Position numbers and translations under genes: made by a program | DNA from: Streptomyces sp. NBC_01244 | GTDB taxonomy: Bacteria; Actinomycetota; Actinomycetes; Streptomycetales; Streptomycetaceae | Assembly: GCF_035987325.1 (NCBI RefSeq) | Contig: NZ_CP108488.1 | Coordinates: forward strand, 1,736,001 to 1,800,000 | DNA length: 64,000 nucleotides | Direction of reading: 5' to 3' | The notes under the pieces: model-generated | The model's input: the letters and a program-made list of their open reading frames with translations, nothing else | What the model was told of the DNA's origin: nothing | The model's database searches: none | In this document: positions 52,060 to 60,232 of the stretch, one piece after another | Layout of the letters: each line of letters opens with the position of its first letter | Numbering within the stretch: the first letter of the stretch is position 1

Positions 52060-54066
52060 GTGCCGGACACCTCGCGGACGATCGACGCGGTCTGGAAGCT
52101 CGAATCGGCCAGGATCATCGCCACGCTCACGCGTCTGGTGCGCGATGTCGGCCTGGCCGAGGAACTGGCCCAGGACGCGCTCGTCGCCGCGCTCGAACAG
52201 TGGCCGGTCGCCGGGGTCCCGGACAACCCCGGCGCCTGGCTGACGACCACGGCCAAACGCCGGGCGGTCGACCACATCCGGCGCTCCCGGATGCTGACGG
52301 AAAAGCAGGAGCAGCTCGCCCACCAGCTGGAGGAGAAACGGGAGCACCGGGAGGACCAGGAGCCCGAACAGGACGACGTCCTGCGGCTGATGTTCCTCTC
52401 CTGCCACCCCGTGCTGCCGGCCGAGGCCCGTGCGGCCCTCACCCTCCGGCTGCTGGGCGGCCTGACGGCCGAGGAGATCGCGCGGGCCTTCCTCGTCACG
52501 GCGACCGCCGTCACCCGTCGGATCGCCGCGGCCAAGCGCACGCTGGCCGAGCACCGCGTGCCCTTCGACCTGCCGGAGGAGACGGAGCTGCCCGAGCGGC
52601 TGTCCTCGGTGCTGGAGGTCATCTACCTGATCTTCAACGAGGGCTACTCGGCCACCTCCGGCGACGATCTGATGCGGCCCGGACTCTGCCTGGAAGCGCT
52701 CCGGCTGGGCCGGCTGCTGGCCGAGCTGGCGCCCCGGGAGGCCGAGGTCCACGCCCTGGTCGCGCTGATGGAGATCCAGGCCTCCCGTTCGGCGGCGCGC
52801 ACCGGGCCCTCGGGCGAGCCCGTCCAGCTCCACGAGCAGAACCGGGGGCGCTGGGACCAGCTGCTCGTACGCCGCGGATTCACCGCGATGCTGCGGGCGC
52901 GGGAGGCAGGCGGGGCCCCCGGCCCGTACATGCTGCAAGCGGCGATCGCCGTGTGCCACGCACAGGCACGCACCGCCGAGGAGACCGACTGGGCGCAGAT
53001 CGCGACCCTGTACGGGGCCTTGGCGCGGCTGCTGCCGACGGCGGTGGTCCAGCTCAACCGGGCGGTGGCGCTCGGGATGGCCCACGGGCCGCAGGCCGGC
53101 CTCGACCTGGTGGACTACCTGGTCGCCGATCCCGTGCTCCGCGACTACCACCTCCTCCCCAGTGTCCGGGGAGACCTGCTGCTGCGCCTGGACCGCGGCC
53201 CGGAGGCGCGGCTGGAGTTCCTCCGGGCGGAGGCCCTGGCCAAGAACGCCGCCGAGCGCGCCTTCCTGCGCCGGCGCGCGGAAGAGGTCCCCTCCACCGG
53301 CGGCCCGGCCGATCCGGCACCGGGTCAGACCCTCGGCCGGGCCGCGGAGGGCTTCCTGGGCCGGGCGGAGCTGGACGCGGCGACGGTCCGCTCGTACGGG
53401 CAGACCCTGCGGCGGCTGCGCCTGGACCTCGGCGACGACACGCCGCTGTCCGGCCTGACGTCCGGGGAGGTGACACGGGTGTGCTCGGCCGCCTGGGGCG
53501 CTGCGGCGGCCAGGACCTGGAACCGGCACCGCTCGGCCGTACGCTCCTTCGGCGCCTGGGCCGGCGTGGACGGGCTCGCGGCAGGGCTGGAGCGACGCGC
53601 CGAGCCCCTCCCCCGGGGCTCCGCCCTGGGCCCCGTACAGCTCGACGCGCTCTGGAGCGACCCCGAAGTGCCCCTGCGGGAGCGGACGTTGTGGCGGCTC
53701 CTGCACGAGTCGGGGGCGGGGGTGAAGGCCGTCCTGTCCCTGAACGTGGAGGACCTGGACCTGGAGGACCGCCGGGCCCGCGCGGGCCGCGCGTGGGTGA
53801 GCTGGCGCTCCGGTACGGCCCGGCTCCTGCCCCTGCTGCTGGCCGGGCGCACCCGGGGCCCGGTGTTCCTCTCCGAGCGGCGTCCCGGACCGGCCCGCAC
53901 CCCCGGCCCGGCCGACCTCTGCCCGGACACGGGCCGGCGCCGTCTGTCCTACGAGCGCGCCGAGCACCTCTTCAAGGAGACCACCAGACCCCTGGACCCG
54001 GCCCGCGAGGGCTACACCCTGCGCCGCCTCAAACCCGCTCTGCGACCGGCCGAAGACACTCCCTAG
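52060..54066 (+). CDS. ECF42-type sigma factor fused to a degenerate tyrosine-recombinase domain
   Basis: A 668-residue protein, GTG 52060. Residues about 8-80 form sigma2 (VRDVGLAEELAQDALVAALE, NPGAWLTTTAKRRAVDHIRR), about 110-170 sigma4 (TLRLLGGLTAEEIARAFLV), and 185-405 the helical C-terminal extension of the ECF42 group (YLIFNEGYSATSGDDLMRP). The group normally ends here. A short Pro/Gly linker (about 408-420) then leads to a SAM-like core-binding domain (AATVRSYGQTLRRLRLDLGD, ARTWNRHRSAVRSFGAW) and a catalytic-like domain (RERTLWRLLHESGAG, VLSLNVEDLDLEDRRARAG, RLSYERAEHLF). Catalytic Arg I is Gly in ESGAGVKAVL, the HxxR box is replaced by YTLRRLKPA, and the chain stops before the Tyr. 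It should bind DNA without recombining it. Confidence 0.9.
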   Translation: MPDTSRTIDAVWKLESARIIATLTRLVRDVGLAEELAQDALVAALEQWPVAGVPDNPGAWLTTTAKRRAVDHIRRSRMLTEKQEQLAHQLEEKREHREDQEPEQDDVLRLMFLSCHPVLPAEARAALTLRLLGGLTAEEIARAFLVTATAVTRRIAAAKRTLAEHRVPFDLPEETELPERLSSVLEVIYLIFNEGYSATSGDDLMRPGLCLEALRLGRLLAELAPREAEVHALVALMEIQASRSAARTGPSGEPVQLHEQNRGRWDQLLVRRGFTAMLRAREAGGAPGPYMLQAAIAVCHAQARTAEETDWAQIATLYGALARLLPTAVVQLNRAVALGMAHGPQAGLDLVDYLVADPVLRDYHLLPSVRGDLLLRLDRGPEARLEFLRAEALAKNAAERAFLRRRAEEVPSTGGPADPAPGQTLGRAAEGFLGRAELDAATVRSYGQTLRRLRLDLGDDTPLSGLTSGEVTRVCSAAWGAAAARTWNRHRSAVRSFGAWAGVDGLAAGLERRAEPLPRGSALGPVQLDALWSDPEVPLRERTLWRLLHESGAGVKAVLSLNVEDLDLEDRRARAGRAWVSWRSGTARLLPLLLAGRTRGPVFLSERRPGPARTPGPADLCPDTGRRRLSYERAEHLFKETTRPLDPAREGYTLRRLKPALRPAEDTP

Positions 54067-54599
54067 CCCTCGGACGCCAACAGGGTGAGGACCTCCCCGA
54101 GCCGTGCGCGGACGGCTTCGTCGACGATGGTCCCGTCGGCGCCGACCGACCCCCGGTCGACGGGGATCCGAACGCAGGCCGCGTCCCTGATGTCCGCGCC
54201 GGTATAGCCGAGCACGGTCCGCAGGGTGGCCTCCGCGCCCTGGCCGCGCCCCGGGGCCGCCGCGTTCACCCAGGCGACGGGCTTGTCGCAGATCTCGGTG
54301 CCGCCGACCGTCCAGTCGAGCAGGTTCTTGAAGGAACCGGGCAGGGTGCCGGCGTACTCCGGGGTACAGATCAGCACCCCGGCCGCCTCGGCGATCGCGG
54401 CGCGCAGGGAGGCCACGGGACCCGGCAGCGGTTCCGTGTCTTCGTCGGGGTTGAAGTGCGGAAGGTCCGCCAGCCCCTCGTAGAGGACGGTCCGCAGCCG
54501 GGAGGGAGCCGCCGCTTGCGCGGTGCGCAGGACGGTCTCGTTGGAGGAGCCGGCCCGCAGGCTTCCCGACAGCAAGAGGATCAGAGGCAGCGTAGGCAT
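54063..54599 (-). CDS. NAD(P)H-dependent FMN reductase, flavodoxin fold
   Basis: A 178-residue oxidoreductase. ATG 54599 was chosen over a TTG three codons upstream. FMN phosphate loop: LLSGSLRAGSSNETVL; second FMN segment: TPEYAGTLPGSFKNLLDW. It likely reduces quinones, FMN or azo compounds with NAD(P)H. Its TAG stop shares the CTAG tetramer with the stop of the sigma-integrase gene. Confidence 0.9.
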   Translation of the reverse strand: MPTLPLILLLSGSLRAGSSNETVLRTAQAAAPSRLRTVLYEGLADLPHFNPDEDTEPLPGPVASLRAAIAEAAGVLICTPEYAGTLPGSFKNLLDWTVGGTEICDKPVAWVNAAAPGRGQGAEATLRTVLGYTGADIRDAACVRIPVDRGSVGADGTIVDEAVRARLGEVLTLLASEG

Positions 54600-54642
54600 G
54601 TGCCCCAATGTATTGATCCGTCGCAGGACGGAGTCGCCGGGG

Positions 54643-55461
54643 TCAGCCGAAGCGGCCCTGGACGTAGTCCGAGGTGCGCGGGTCGGCGGGGGTGGAGAAC
54701 ATGGCCGCCGTGGGGCCGTGTTCCACGATCTGGCCGGGCGTGCCCTGTTCCGCGAGGAAGAAGGCGCACTGGTCGGAAACCCGGGCCGCCTGCTGCATGT
54801 TGTGCGTCACGATCACGATGGTCACCTCGTCGGCCAGCTCGCGGACGGTCTCCTCGATGCGGCGCGTGGAGGTGGGGTCCAGGGCCGAGCAGGGTTCGTC
54901 CATCAGCAGGATCCGCGGCCGGACCGCGAGGGAGCGGGCGATGCACAGGCGCTGCTGCTGGCCGCCGGAGAGCGCGCCTCCCGGCTGGCGCAGCCGGTCC
55001 TGGACCTCCTTCCACAGCCCGGCCTTGGTCAGGCACTCCTCCACCAGCGCGTCCTTCTCGGCCCCCGAGGCGCGGATGCCCGTCAGTTTGAGGCCCGCGG
55101 TGACGTTGTCGTAGACCGACATCGCCGGGAAGGGGTTCGGCTTCTGGAAGACCATGCCGATCCGGCGGCGGGCGTCGGTGAGGCGGCGGCCCCGGGCGTA
55201 GACGTCCTCTCCGTCGAGCAGGACCTCGCCGGCCAGTTCGGCGCCCGGGATCAGCTCGTGCATCCGGTTCAGGATCCGCAGGAAGGTGGATTTTCCGCAG
55301 CCCGAGGGGCCGATGAGGGCCGTGACCTGGCCACCGGGCATGGTCAGGGAGACCCGGTTGAGGACCTTGCGCCCGCCGAACCAGGCGGAGATGTCCCGGG
55401 CGTCGAGGGTGGACGCACCCGTTGCGGGGAGCGCGGGGAGGGAGATCGTCTGCGTCGTCAT
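54643..55461 (-). CDS. pstB: PstB-type ABC transporter ATPase
   Basis: A 272-residue ATP-binding subunit. Walker [10 protein letters not shown], signature LSGGQQQR, Walker B ILLMDEP, and the PstB-type [11 protein letters not shown] identify it as the phosphate-transport ATPase type. ATG 55461 has GAGG upstream. It closes the leftward surface-protein operon. PstC and PstA permease genes are absent from this end of the operon, so it either serves permeases encoded elsewhere or has been recruited to another task. Confidence 0.9.
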   Translation of the reverse strand: MTTQTISLPALPATGASTLDARDISAWFGGRKVLNRVSLTMPGGQVTALIGPSGCGKSTFLRILNRMHELIPGAELAGEVLLDGEDVYARGRRLTDARRRIGMVFQKPNPFPAMSVYDNVTAGLKLTGIRASGAEKDALVEECLTKAGLWKEVQDRLRQPGGALSGGQQQRLCIARSLAVRPRILLMDEPCSALDPTSTRRIEETVRELADEVTIVIVTHNMQQAARVSDQCAFFLAEQGTPGQIVEHGPTAAMFSTPADPRTSDYVQGRFG

Positions 55462-55472
55462 CACGGCCTCGT

Positions 55473-56372
55473 TCACAGGAGGTTGGGCAGGAGGAGGGCG
55501 GCCTGGTCGGCGACCGCCAGACCGAGGGCCGCCAGTACGGGAAAACCGACGAGCCAGGTGTGCGCGCGGCCCCAGCGGATCCGAGCCCAGGCCAGGGCGG
55601 CCGCGGCGAGCAGCAGCGCCTGCGCCCACAGGACCAGTGGGAACCAGGCGGAGGTCTGGCTCCCGAGCGGGGCCTCGTCCGCGGCCAGCCGCCCCGGGGT
55701 GCGGCCGCCGGACTGCTGTACGGGCGTGGTGAGTTCGGCGTCGACGTGGACCACGCCGTCGGGCATGTACGGAGTCCCGTCCGCGGTCATGAGCGTGAGC
55801 AGGGCCGCGTCTCCGGTCGGCCGGGCCGGCTGCGGGTCGCCCGCGCGGCGGACGCCCAGCACCTTGTACGTGTGCTCACCCTGGCCGGTGACGACCAGGA
55901 AGGTCTCCCCGCGCGCCAGGTCCGCGATGTGGGCGAAGGGGCCGCCGTAGCCCGCCTGGCGGCCCATCAGGATGCTGGTGCCGGGCTGGCCGGGCAGGAC
56001 CGTGTCGCGCCGGTGGCCGGGCCCGGAGGCCAGCACCCCGGAGGTGGTCGCCTCGCGGACCACTTCGCGCAGCCCGATCTGCGGGATCTCCAGCAGGGCG
56101 ACGGGCGTGCCGGGCTCGGTCGGCCCCAGTGGCGCGGTGGCGTTGGCGAGCTGTTCCCGCAGCTGTGCGTATCCCACCCGGCGGTCCCGCTCGTGGCGGA
56201 GGTGTCCGAGCGGGCCCACTTCCGCGACGAAGCCGAGGAGCAGGGCGCCCAGGATGGCCAGGGCCGCGCCGGTGGCCCACAGGCCGGGTGGGCCCGTACG
56301 CCCCGCCGGGGCCCCGGGGGCTCCGGCGGGGTCGGGGCGCACGTCCACCGGCGGGGTGGAGGTGGCTGTCAT
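55473..56372 (-). CDS. Sortase-fold membrane protein lacking catalytic His and Cys
   Basis: A 299-residue protein. ATG 56372 has GGAGAAG upstream. One N-terminal membrane helix ([22 protein letters not shown]), a sortase barrel and two C-terminal helices. The sortase signature is recognisable ([20 protein letters not shown]) but the catalytic His strand, usually AGHR, is [11 protein letters not shown], and the Cys strand, usually TTC, is [11 protein letters not shown]. Both catalytic residues are gone. It lies 11 bp before pstB and 95 bp after the LANTG protein gene, so it is expressed with a sortase substrate. It may act as a docking or scaffold protein. Confidence 0.85.
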   Translation of the reverse strand: MTATSTPPVDVRPDPAGAPGAPAGRTGPPGLWATGAALAILGALLLGFVAEVGPLGHLRHERDRRVGYAQLREQLANATAPLGPTEPGTPVALLEIPQIGLREVVREATTSGVLASGPGHRRDTVLPGQPGTSILMGRQAGYGGPFAHIADLARGETFLVVTGQGEHTYKVLGVRRAGDPQPARPTGDAALLTLMTADGTPYMPDGVVHVDAELTTPVQQSGGRTPGRLAADEAPLGSQTSAWFPLVLWAQALLLAAAALAWARIRWGRAHTWLVGFPVLAALGLAVADQAALLLPNLL

Positions 56373-56467
56373 CGTGTCTTCTCCGAACGCGGATGCGGAT
56401 GCTGCGGGGTGCGGATGCTGCGGGGATACGGCGGCGATGCGCCGGCCGCGGGAAGCGCCGGCCGCGG

Positions 56468-57343
56468 TCAGTTGCCCGAGAAGGTCAGCAGTCCGCGGCG
56501 GCGGGCCCACCAGACGAACGCGCCGCCGGTGACGACGAGGCCCGCGCTCAGCAGGCCGAGCGTGGTGGCGTTGGCGCCGGTGTTGGCCAGGCCTCCGCCG
56601 GGGCCTCCGGAGCCGCCCGCGGATCCGCCCGAGACGTTGGTGGAGACGCCCACGCTGCCGCCGCTCGTGGTCGTCCCCGTGGAGGCCGACGCGGACGGGG
56701 AGGGCGTCTCGGACGGGGTGGGGGTGGGGGACGCCGACTCCGAGGGGGTCGGCGTCGGGGTGGGGGTCGGCGTCGCGGTCGGGGTGGGGGTCGGCGTGGG
56801 CGTCGCGGTGGGGGTCGGGCTGGGCGTCGGCGTGGGGGTGGGCGTCGGGTTCCCCGTCCCCGGGTCCGTCGTCTGGTACTCGGTGTTGGAGGTGAACCAC
56901 ATGGAGGCCGCGAACTCCCCGTAGGTCTCCGTGCCGAAGGCCTTGCGGCACACGACCGTCAGGTCGTAGCGGCCTTCGAGGGTGGTGAAGCCGGCCTGGC
57001 TCGCGTAGTCCCGCATGGTCATCGTCAGCGGGATGCCGATGCCGCCCGACTCCGCCGCCGGGTAGGTGGTGATGGGCGAGTTGCCGACCACGTTGAGTCC
57101 CTCGGCCGGGAAGCCCTTGCCGGCCACCTTCATCAGGATGTGCGTGGAGGGCTCCGGGCAGGCGGCCGACGTGGTCACGTCGACGCTGCTGCCGTCGTTG
57201 CCGGTGGCCGGGTTGATCTTCGCCGAGCCGGCCGGGGCGGCGTGGGCCGCCGTCGGCACGGTCAGGGCCAGACCCACGAGGGCGGCGGCGGCCGCGGTCG
57301 CGGCGCCTGCCGCGAATCGCCGGCTGGGGCGGGTGAACTGCAC
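56468..57343 (-). CDS. LANTG-anchored surface protein, internal start in the DUF916 frame
   Basis: The likely separate translation product of 291 residues. GTG 57343 has AAGGAG at 6 nt. A signal peptide (LVGLALTVPTAAHAAP) precedes a 150-residue domain (PEPSTHILMKVAGKGFPAEG, NVVGNSPITTYP, MRDYASQAGFTTL) that also forms the N-terminus of the WxL-like protein upstream. A long Pro-Thr repeat (about 170-225) spans the wall, then LANTG, a membrane helix and RRRG, the class E sorting signal LAxTG. It would be attached to peptidoglycan by a class E sortase; the sortase-like protein downstream lacks catalytic residues. Confidence 0.85.
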   Translation of the reverse strand: MQFTRPSRRFAAGAATAAAAALVGLALTVPTAAHAAPAGSAKINPATGNDGSSVDVTTSAACPEPSTHILMKVAGKGFPAEGLNVVGNSPITTYPAAESGGIGIPLTMTMRDYASQAGFTTLEGRYDLTVVCRKAFGTETYGEFAASMWFTSNTEYQTTDPGTGNPTPTPTPTPSPTPTATPTPTPTPTATPTPTPTPTPSESASPTPTPSETPSPSASASTGTTTSGGSVGVSTNVSGGSAGGSGGPGGGLANTGANATTLGLLSAGLVVTGGAFVWWARRRGLLTFSGN

Positions 57344-58462
57344 GATGGACTCCTTCTTGGCGTTCTGGCGTTCGTTCGTCTCTGAGGTGGCGCGCCGGCG
57401 GGCCGACACGGCGGCCGCGGCCCGGGCCAGGCGCCTGCGGCGCCAGACCCACAGCCCGCCCCCGGTGATCACGAGGACCATCGCGAGCAGCGCCCACGGG
57501 ACGGTCCACAGCGACACCGATCGGGTCAGGGAGGGGAGCTTGGGGTCCACGCCGTCGCGGGCGGCGACCGGCTGGACGGAGACCACGGCGGAGGACCGCA
57601 GCACCTGCGCCACCCCGTCCGCCCTGGCGGTGATCGCCAGCGAGGTGCCGGGCAGCAGGTCGCCGAGGTCCTTCACGCCGTCCGCGGTCACGGAGGTGCC
57701 GAACAGGCCGTTGACGCGTACGGCCTGCCGGGCGCCGAGCCGCACGTTGCCGGTGTTGCTCAGGGTGTACGTGACGGTCGCCGAGCCCTCCGAGAAGGGG
57801 TTCGCGGAACCTTCGTACGAGGCGGTGACCTGCTGGACTTCCAGGCGCGGGGTCAGGGTCCCGGCGGCGCGTACGTAGACGCGGGCGCCGACCCGCTGGT
57901 CGAGCTTGACCTTGTTGCCCTGGGCGTCCGTGGCTCCGGCGGCGAGCGAGGCGACGATGCCTCCGGTGTGGTCCCCGGGGGTGACCTCGCGGGGGACGCT
58001 GACGGTGAAGGGCACGATGACGTTGCCCTTGGCCGGGACGGTCACCTGGTCCCTCTCCAGCTTGATCCAGCTGCCCGCGTCCTTCGGGGCCCGGCCGGCC
58101 GGGAGCAGGTCGAAGCCGCCGTCGGCGGTGTTGACCGCGTCGCTCGCGTAGACGGCGAGGGTGAGGGGTTCCTCGCCGTAGTTCCAGATGGCGATCTGGT
58201 CGCGCGTCGTGGCTCCGCCGGTGACCCCGTAGGAGAAGTGGGCCCGGGCGTCGGGCCCCTTCGGCCCGGCGGGCTGCACGCCGAAGGTGGACTTGCGGTC
58301 CTCCCCGGGAGCGGCCGGGGTCGAGGCGGCGGCCTGGGCCGGCGCCACGAAAACCAGCACGAGCAGCGAGAGCAGCGCGAGCAGGAGGGCGGGGTGCGGG
58401 GCGACCGGGGCCGGCGGGCCGGGGCGGCGGCCGCGCCGGGTGGCGGGGGCGGTGGGGTTCAT
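56468..58462 (-). CDS. DUF916-type (WxL-binding) protein reading in frame into an LANTG surface protein
   Basis: One open frame of about 664 residues from ATG 58462. Residues 1-360: signal peptide (LLLALLSLLVLVFVAPAQAA), a DUF916-type beta domain (FGVQPAGPKG, YGVTGGATTRDQIAIWNYGE, DAVNTADGGFDLL, VPREVTPGDHTGGIVAS), a second beta domain, a membrane helix near 340-360 and a basic stretch. No stop codon follows; the frame continues through a second signal peptide into the LANTG protein described next. Either this is a polyprotein cut by signal peptidase, or two genes have lost a stop. DUF916 proteins in Gram-positives bind peptidoglycan and partner WxL proteins. Confidence 0.8.
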   Translation of the reverse strand: MNPTAPATRRGRRPGPPAPVAPHPALLLALLSLLVLVFVAPAQAAASTPAAPGEDRKSTFGVQPAGPKGPDARAHFSYGVTGGATTRDQIAIWNYGEEPLTLAVYASDAVNTADGGFDLLPAGRAPKDAGSWIKLERDQVTVPAKGNVIVPFTVSVPREVTPGDHTGGIVASLAAGATDAQGNKVKLDQRVGARVYVRAAGTLTPRLEVQQVTASYEGSANPFSEGSATVTYTLSNTGNVRLGARQAVRVNGLFGTSVTADGVKDLGDLLPGTSLAITARADGVAQVLRSSAVVSVQPVAARDGVDPKLPSLTRSVSLWTVPWALLAMVLVITGGGLWVWRRRRLARAAAAVSARRRATSETNERQNAKKESIVQFTRPSRRFAAGAATAAAAALVGLALTVPTAAHAAPAGSAKINPATGNDGSSVDVTTSAACPEPSTHILMKVAGKGFPAEGLNVVGNSPITTYPAAESGGIGIPLTMTMRDYASQAGFTTLEGRYDLTVVCRKAFGTETYGEFAASMWFTSNTEYQTTDPGTGNPTPTPTPTPSPTPTATPTPTPTPTATPTPTPTPTPSESASPTPTPSETPSPSASASTGTTTSGGSVGVSTNVSGGSAGGSGGPGGGLANTGANATTLGLLSAGLVVTGGAFVWWARRRGLLTFSGN

Positions 58463-58619
58463 GGCTCGGGCGTCCGATCCGGAGAAGGGCTGCGGCGGGC
58501 CGGCGGGCGGCTGCGGCGGCGGGCGGTCAGGAAGGCTGTGACGGTTCCAGGCGTCAGGGACGGGCCGGAGCGGGCCGCGGGAAGGCGCGGGCCGCTCCGG
58601 CCCGGAGCTCATGCCTGGA

Positions 58620-60194
58620 TCAGATGGCGGTGAGCGTGAGGGTGGCGGAGTACGTGCCGGCGACGGTGGAGGTCGGGACGTTCAGCGCCAGGTCGGCCGT
58701 GACGTGTGCGGTGCCGAGGCCGGTGCCGTTGGCGAGCGTGCGGGCGGACTTGAGGCCCGCGGTGCCCGAGTCGCCGGTGGCCGCGCCGTTGGCGGCGGGG
58801 ACGGCGGAACCGGCCGTCACCGTCTGCGCGGGCGCCTTGTCGACGAGCTTCGGGGTCCAGCCCAGGTTCTGGCCGTTGATGGCGTGGGTGGCACCGTCGG
58901 AGAAGTCGGTGACCTGGCCGCTGACGGTCCAGCCCGGGTTGCCGGCGCGGGTGTCGGTGAGGGTGACCGGGTTGATGGAGCCGGCGGTGGTCAGCAGGTC
59001 CCCGTCGGAGTTGAGCACCGGCGAGGGCAGGGTGACCTGCGGGTTGGCGACGCTGATGGCCAGCGCGCCCGAGTTGACGGTGGTGGTGATCGTCTCCGAG
59101 GCGGAGACACCGGCGAAGGCGCCCACCACGTACGGGATCGCGCCCGAGTCGGAGCCGGTGAAGGCGCCCGCGTTGGCCGGGACGAAGACGGCGGTGAAGG
59201 AGTGGTTGCCCACCGGGAGGCTGCTGGTGTTCAGCACCGCGGTGCCGCCCGCCACCGGGACGGTGCCCAGGGTGACGGTGGAGCCGCCGACGGTGTCGGT
59301 GAACTTCACCGAGCCCGCCGCGCCCGCGGGGGTGACCGTACCGGTCAGGGTCACCGGGCTGAACTGCGGCGCGGTGCCGGCCGGGGAAACCGCCAGGGCG
59401 GTCGTGGTCGTCGTGGCCGGGACGGCCGTGACCACGTAGGAGACGGCTGAGGAGGCCGAGCCGTTGTACGAGGCGCTCGCCGGCGTGAAGACGGCCGTCA
59501 GGCTGTGCGTACCGGCGGTCAGGTTGGACGTGGTGAGCGCCGCGGTGCCGTTGTTCACGGTGACCGGGGTGCCCAGGTCGGCCGCGCCGTCCTTGAACTG
59601 GACGGTGCCGCCGGCGCCGGCCGGGGTGACGCCCGCGGTGAGGGTGACCGGGGTGCCCGCCTGCGCGGGGCCGGCCGGGGCCACCGCGAGCGAGGTGACG
59701 GTGTCGGTCTTCACCGCCGGGTCGGTGTTCTGGTACGTCGTGTTCGAGGTGAACCAGATCGCGCCGGTGTAGTCGCCGAGGCTGGTGCCGTTGAAGGCGG
59801 TCCGGCAGATCACGGTGAAGTCGTACTTGCCCTGCAGGGTGGTGAAGCCCGCCTGGCTGGCGTAGTCCCGCATGGTGGAGGTCAGCGGGATGACCATGCC
59901 GCCGTTGCCGGCGGTCGGGTAGGTCGCGATGGGCGAGTTGCCGACCACGTTGAGACCCTCGGCCGGGAAGCCGGAACCCGCCACCGTGACCAGCACGTTG
60001 GTGGCATTGGCCGGGCAGGCGGCCGAGGTGGTGAACGCGATGCCGGACGTGTCCGCACCGGTCGCCGGGTTGATCTCCAGGGTGCCGATCGGGGCGGCGT
60101 ACGCGGCGCCCGCCCCGGCCAGTCCCGCCGCGAAGGCGGCGGTCACGGCGGCGACCCCCAGGGCCATGGTCCGCAGAACTCTGTTCTTCAGCAC
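58620..60194 (-). CDS. WxL-like surface protein with Ig-like repeats
   Basis: A 524-residue exported protein. GTG 60194 has GGAGA at 6 nt. Signal peptide to AYAAPIG; the shared 150-residue domain (TNVLVTVAGSGFPAEGLNV, MRDYASQAGFTTLQGKYDF); two Ig-like repeats of about 90 residues (TVTSLAVAPAGPAQAGTPV and TTTALAVSPAGTAPQFSPV); and a C-terminal domain with GNPGWTVSGQVTDFSDG and the ending AGTYSATLTLTAI. The last two match the two halves of a WxL domain, with Trp replaced by Leu in the second motif. WxL domains bind cell wall and DUF916 proteins; a DUF916 gene follows 157 bp downstream. Confidence 0.85.
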   Translation of the reverse strand: MLKNRVLRTMALGVAAVTAAFAAGLAGAGAAYAAPIGTLEINPATGADTSGIAFTTSAACPANATNVLVTVAGSGFPAEGLNVVGNSPIATYPTAGNGGMVIPLTSTMRDYASQAGFTTLQGKYDFTVICRTAFNGTSLGDYTGAIWFTSNTTYQNTDPAVKTDTVTSLAVAPAGPAQAGTPVTLTAGVTPAGAGGTVQFKDGAADLGTPVTVNNGTAALTTSNLTAGTHSLTAVFTPASASYNGSASSAVSYVVTAVPATTTTTALAVSPAGTAPQFSPVTLTGTVTPAGAAGSVKFTDTVGGSTVTLGTVPVAGGTAVLNTSSLPVGNHSFTAVFVPANAGAFTGSDSGAIPYVVGAFAGVSASETITTTVNSGALAISVANPQVTLPSPVLNSDGDLLTTAGSINPVTLTDTRAGNPGWTVSGQVTDFSDGATHAINGQNLGWTPKLVDKAPAQTVTAGSAVPAANGAATGDSGTAGLKSARTLANGTGLGTAHVTADLALNVPTSTVAGTYSATLTLTAI

Positions 60195-60232
60195 AACGTC
60201 TCCAGAATGTGAAGCTCGGGCGGCGATCAGGG

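Noticed and set aside
53320..54066. Integrase sequence as a sign of an integrated mobile element
   Set aside because: It is fused in frame to a sigma factor, lacks catalytic residues, and no attachment sites, excisionase or phage genes lie nearby.
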